The notes beneath the pieces are model-generated. The model saw only the letters and a program-made list of their open reading frames with translations, searched no databases and was not told where the DNA came from. Positions 5,773-6,943 of a stretch of 6,943 bases of DNA are shown one piece after another. Every line of letters begins with the position of its first letter. The first letter of the stretch is position 1. Source of the DNA: Actinomycetes bacterium (GTDB taxonomy: Bacteria > Actinomycetota > Acidimicrobiia > Acidimicrobiales > Microtrichaceae). The position numbers and the translations under genes are program-made. Location of the stretch: contig JAFAFZ010000406.1 of the NCBI GenBank assembly GCA_023423215.1, forward strand, positions 1-6,943, in the 5' to 3' direction.

Positions 5773-6580
5773 AGTCGGCGTACTTGAGGTAGATCGCCGC
5801 CTCGGGGGCGCAGACCTTCAGCGTGAAGCTCTCCTCGAGGTAGAGCTCGACGGAGTCCACGTCGTGGTCGAGGTAGCCGATCGAGAGGTCCTGGCCGAGC
5901 ACGAGCTCGAAGTCGCCGCCACGCAGGCTGACGACGACGGCGCCGTCCACGCCCGGCGCGAACACGACCGGACCGCCCAGGATCAGCCGCAGGTGCTCGA
6001 GCACCGGGTACCCGCCCATCTCGGACTGCTCGATCACGCCGGTGTAGCAGCGTGGGCCGAGGGCGATCGCGTACGGGCCGGTGACGCCGGCGAGCTTCAG
6101 GCGGGCGGTGGCCGTGGCGACGAACGAGGGGTAGGCGTCGTAGTCCGAGCTGATGATGACGGACTCGTGCGGCGAAGCCTCGGTCAGGCCGGTGATGCCC
6201 CCGGCGGCGTAGCCGTGGAAGACCGCACGGTCCTCGGCCATGGCCGCACGACGGGCGGCGAAGCGCACCGGGTCCAGGTCCGCGTCGCACGCGCCGCGGT
6301 CGATCGCGTCCAGCTCGGTGCGGGACAGCGTGAAGGGCGTGCGCAGCTCGACGAGGGGCTGCACCTGGCGCACACGCGCCTGCACCTCGAGGCCGCTCGG
6401 CGGCTCGACGGCGGCGACCCGGCCGGTGGGCTCGGACGAGTACGACCAGCCGTGCGGCCCGGCGACGTCGACGATGCGGCGGGCGGCCAGCAGCTCCTTG
6501 AGCGAGGTGCGTGCCTCCTCGTCGATCTCGGCCCAGGCCTCCTCGGAGATGGGGGCCTTGCTGCGGAACAGGTGGTTCAT
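5771..6580 (-). CDS. enc: Family 1 encapsulin nanocompartment shell protein
   Basis: A 269-residue HK97-fold shell protein of the linocin-M18/encapsulin family, close to the usual 264-270 residues. The N-terminus (MNHLFRSKAPISEEAW, 1-16, then AWAEIDEEA) forms the helix that lines the interior and, in the family, contributes to the cargo-peptide pocket. RRIVDV (34-39) leads into the E-loop (about 41-72). PFTLSRTELDAIDRG (82-96), AEDRAVFHGY (115-124) along the spine helix, GPYAIALG (168-175), YPVLEHL (191-197), and RGGDFELVLGQDLSIGY (220-236) are all family-conserved blocks. Family 1 shells of this size usually assemble as 60 subunits (T=1). The ATG at 6580 follows AGAGG at a 5-base spacing. 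The upstream gene on the same strand encodes its ferritin-like cargo, so iron storage or detoxification is the expected job. The C-terminus APEAAIYLKYAD is complete. Confidence 0.96.
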   Translation of the reverse strand: MNHLFRSKAPISEEAWAEIDEEARTSLKELLAARRIVDVAGPHGWSYSSEPTGRVAAVEPPSGLEVQARVRQVQPLVELRTPFTLSRTELDAIDRGACDADLDPVRFAARRAAMAEDRAVFHGYAAGGITGLTEASPHESVIISSDYDAYPSFVATATARLKLAGVTGPYAIALGPRCYTGVIEQSEMGGYPVLEHLRLILGGPVVFAPGVDGAVVVSLRGGDFELVLGQDLSIGYLDHDVDSVELYLEESFTLKVCAPEAAIYLKYAD

Positions 6581-6585
6581 CGTTG

Positions 6586-6591
6586 CCTCTC
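6586..6591 (-). promoter_or_regulatory. Shine-Dalgarno sequence of the encapsulin gene
   Basis: The minus strand reads GAGAGG five bases before the ATG at 6580, one of the clearest ribosome binding sites in the window. It supports strong independent initiation on the shell gene, which must be made in excess over its cargo. Confidence 0.6.
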
Positions 6592-6635
6592 GGGTGCTGC
6601 GTGCTGTCGGGTCGAGGGTGGGGTGTCGGATGGGC

Positions 6636-6650
6636 CGCTCGGGTCGAGCG
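6636..6650. repeat. Hairpin in the cargo-shell intergenic region
   Basis: CGCTCG (6636-6641) and CGAGCG (6645-6650) form a perfect 6-bp stem with a GGT loop. A weaker stem, CCCG (6651-6654) with CGGG (6661-6664), sits right beside it. Both lie in the 122-base gap between the ferritin-like cargo stop and the encapsulin start. They could act as a partial terminator or an mRNA-stability element setting the shell:cargo ratio, but short stems are frequent by chance at this GC content. Nothing else is evident in the gap except the ribosome binding site. Confidence 0.3.
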
Positions 6651-6702
6651 CCCGGTCGATCGGGTGGACGGGTCCGGCGACGGTGGGCGCCGCCGGTGCT
6701 GG

Positions 6703-6943
6703 TCAGGTGTTCTCGCGGCCTCGCAGGCTGCCGATGCCGAGGCTGCCCGAGGTGCCGGCGCCACGGGGGGCCGGGTCGCCGCCGCCCTCGCCGTGCTCGG
6801 CGACCTCTTCGAGGTCGCGGATCGAGCCCTCGGTGAACAGGTAGGTGCGCAGGTGCTTGGCCAGGACCGGGTCGTTGCGGCGGAGCCCCTCGAGCGTCAT
6901 CGCCGCGTGCTCCTTCTCCTCGTCCCGGTTGTGCGCGAGCACG
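6703..6943 (-). CDS. Encapsulated ferritin (EncFtn) cargo protein, C-terminal part (5' end outside window)
   Basis: The last 79 residues of an EncFtn-type ferritin-like protein; the gene enters from the right edge. VLAHNRDEEKEHAAMTLEGL corresponds to the second helix of the family, with the ferroxidase-site E-x-x-H within EEKEH (the equivalents of E62 and H65 of the Rhodospirillum rubrum protein). The first-helix ligand and the W/Y pair lie outside the window. HLRTYLFTEGSIRDLEE follows, as in the family. Then comes a flexible Gly/Pro-rich linker (about 50-66) and the cargo-loading peptide SLGIGSLRG, ending in RENT. EncFtn forms decameric rings that oxidise Fe(II) and pass iron into the encapsulin lumen for mineral storage. 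The shell gene lies 122 bases downstream on the same strand, the usual cargo-first order. The GTG at 6942 is an internal Val codon, not a start. Confidence 0.94.
   Translation of the reverse strand, partial: VLAHNRDEEKEHAAMTLEGLRRNDPVLAKHLRTYLFTEGSIRDLEEVAEHGEGGGDPAPRGAGTSGSLGIGSLRGRENT
6718..6744 (-). other. Encapsulin cargo-loading peptide (SLGIGSLRG) coding segment
   Basis: These nine codons encode the targeting peptide at the C-terminus of the EncFtn protein. It matches the known family 1 cargo-loading signature (small-Leu-Gly-Ile-Gly-Ser-Leu-basic-Gly), which docks in a hydrophobic groove on the inner shell surface. It is tethered by a flexible Gly/Pro linker and followed by four extra residues, RENT, before the stop. 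Confidence 0.9.

Noticed and set aside
1..6943. tRNA, rRNA, CRISPR array, insertion sequence or prophage genes other than the encapsulin fold
   Set aside because: No repeat-spacer pattern, transposase motif, terminal inverted repeats or cloverleaf was seen. The HK97-like protein is an encapsulin with cargo, not a phage capsid: no portal, protease or terminase gene is nearby.

Overview
The window is very GC-rich, with G/C-rich third codon positions, ATGA stop/start overlaps, GTG starts and two probable leaderless genes. With a CYP142-type steroid P450, a KstR-like operator and an actinobacterial-style encapsulin, this points to a high-GC actinobacterium. An acidimicrobial or mycobacterial-type relative is possible; this is inference, since no rRNA is present. 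The genes fill almost the whole window and no gene-free stretch exceeds 122 bases.

Left region (about 1-1892, + strand): a three-gene, translationally coupled operon. It holds the 3' end of an unrecognised gene, a VOC/glyoxalase-like protein, and a 344-residue protein whose C-terminal half carries the complete Coq4 signature HDxxHx11E behind an N-terminal helical domain that looks TerB-like. It ends at a structured convergent intergenic region (about 1900-1938).

Middle region (1938-4642, - strand): a 14-helix DHA2-type MFS exporter, then a cytochrome P450 closely resembling CYP142, the steroid C26/C27 monooxygenase. The P450 has its own promoter region containing a perfect 12-bp palindrome that matches 7 of 8 fixed positions of the KstR operator. 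This suggests sterol-responsive control.

A divergent promoter region (4643-4715) separates the exporter from a 345-residue cytoplasmic protein of unknown function (4716-5753, +), which has a His-rich HALCHH...EE...H cluster. That gene converges on the right-hand operon across a perfect hairpin (5757-5772).

Right region (5771-6943, - strand): a family 1 encapsulin nanocompartment locus. The upstream gene, cut by the window edge, encodes an encapsulated ferritin (EncFtn) with its diagnostic E-x-x-H metal site and a C-terminal cargo-loading peptide (SLGIGSLRG). The downstream gene encodes the complete HK97-fold shell protein. Together they are expected to form an iron-oxidising, iron-storing protein compartment.
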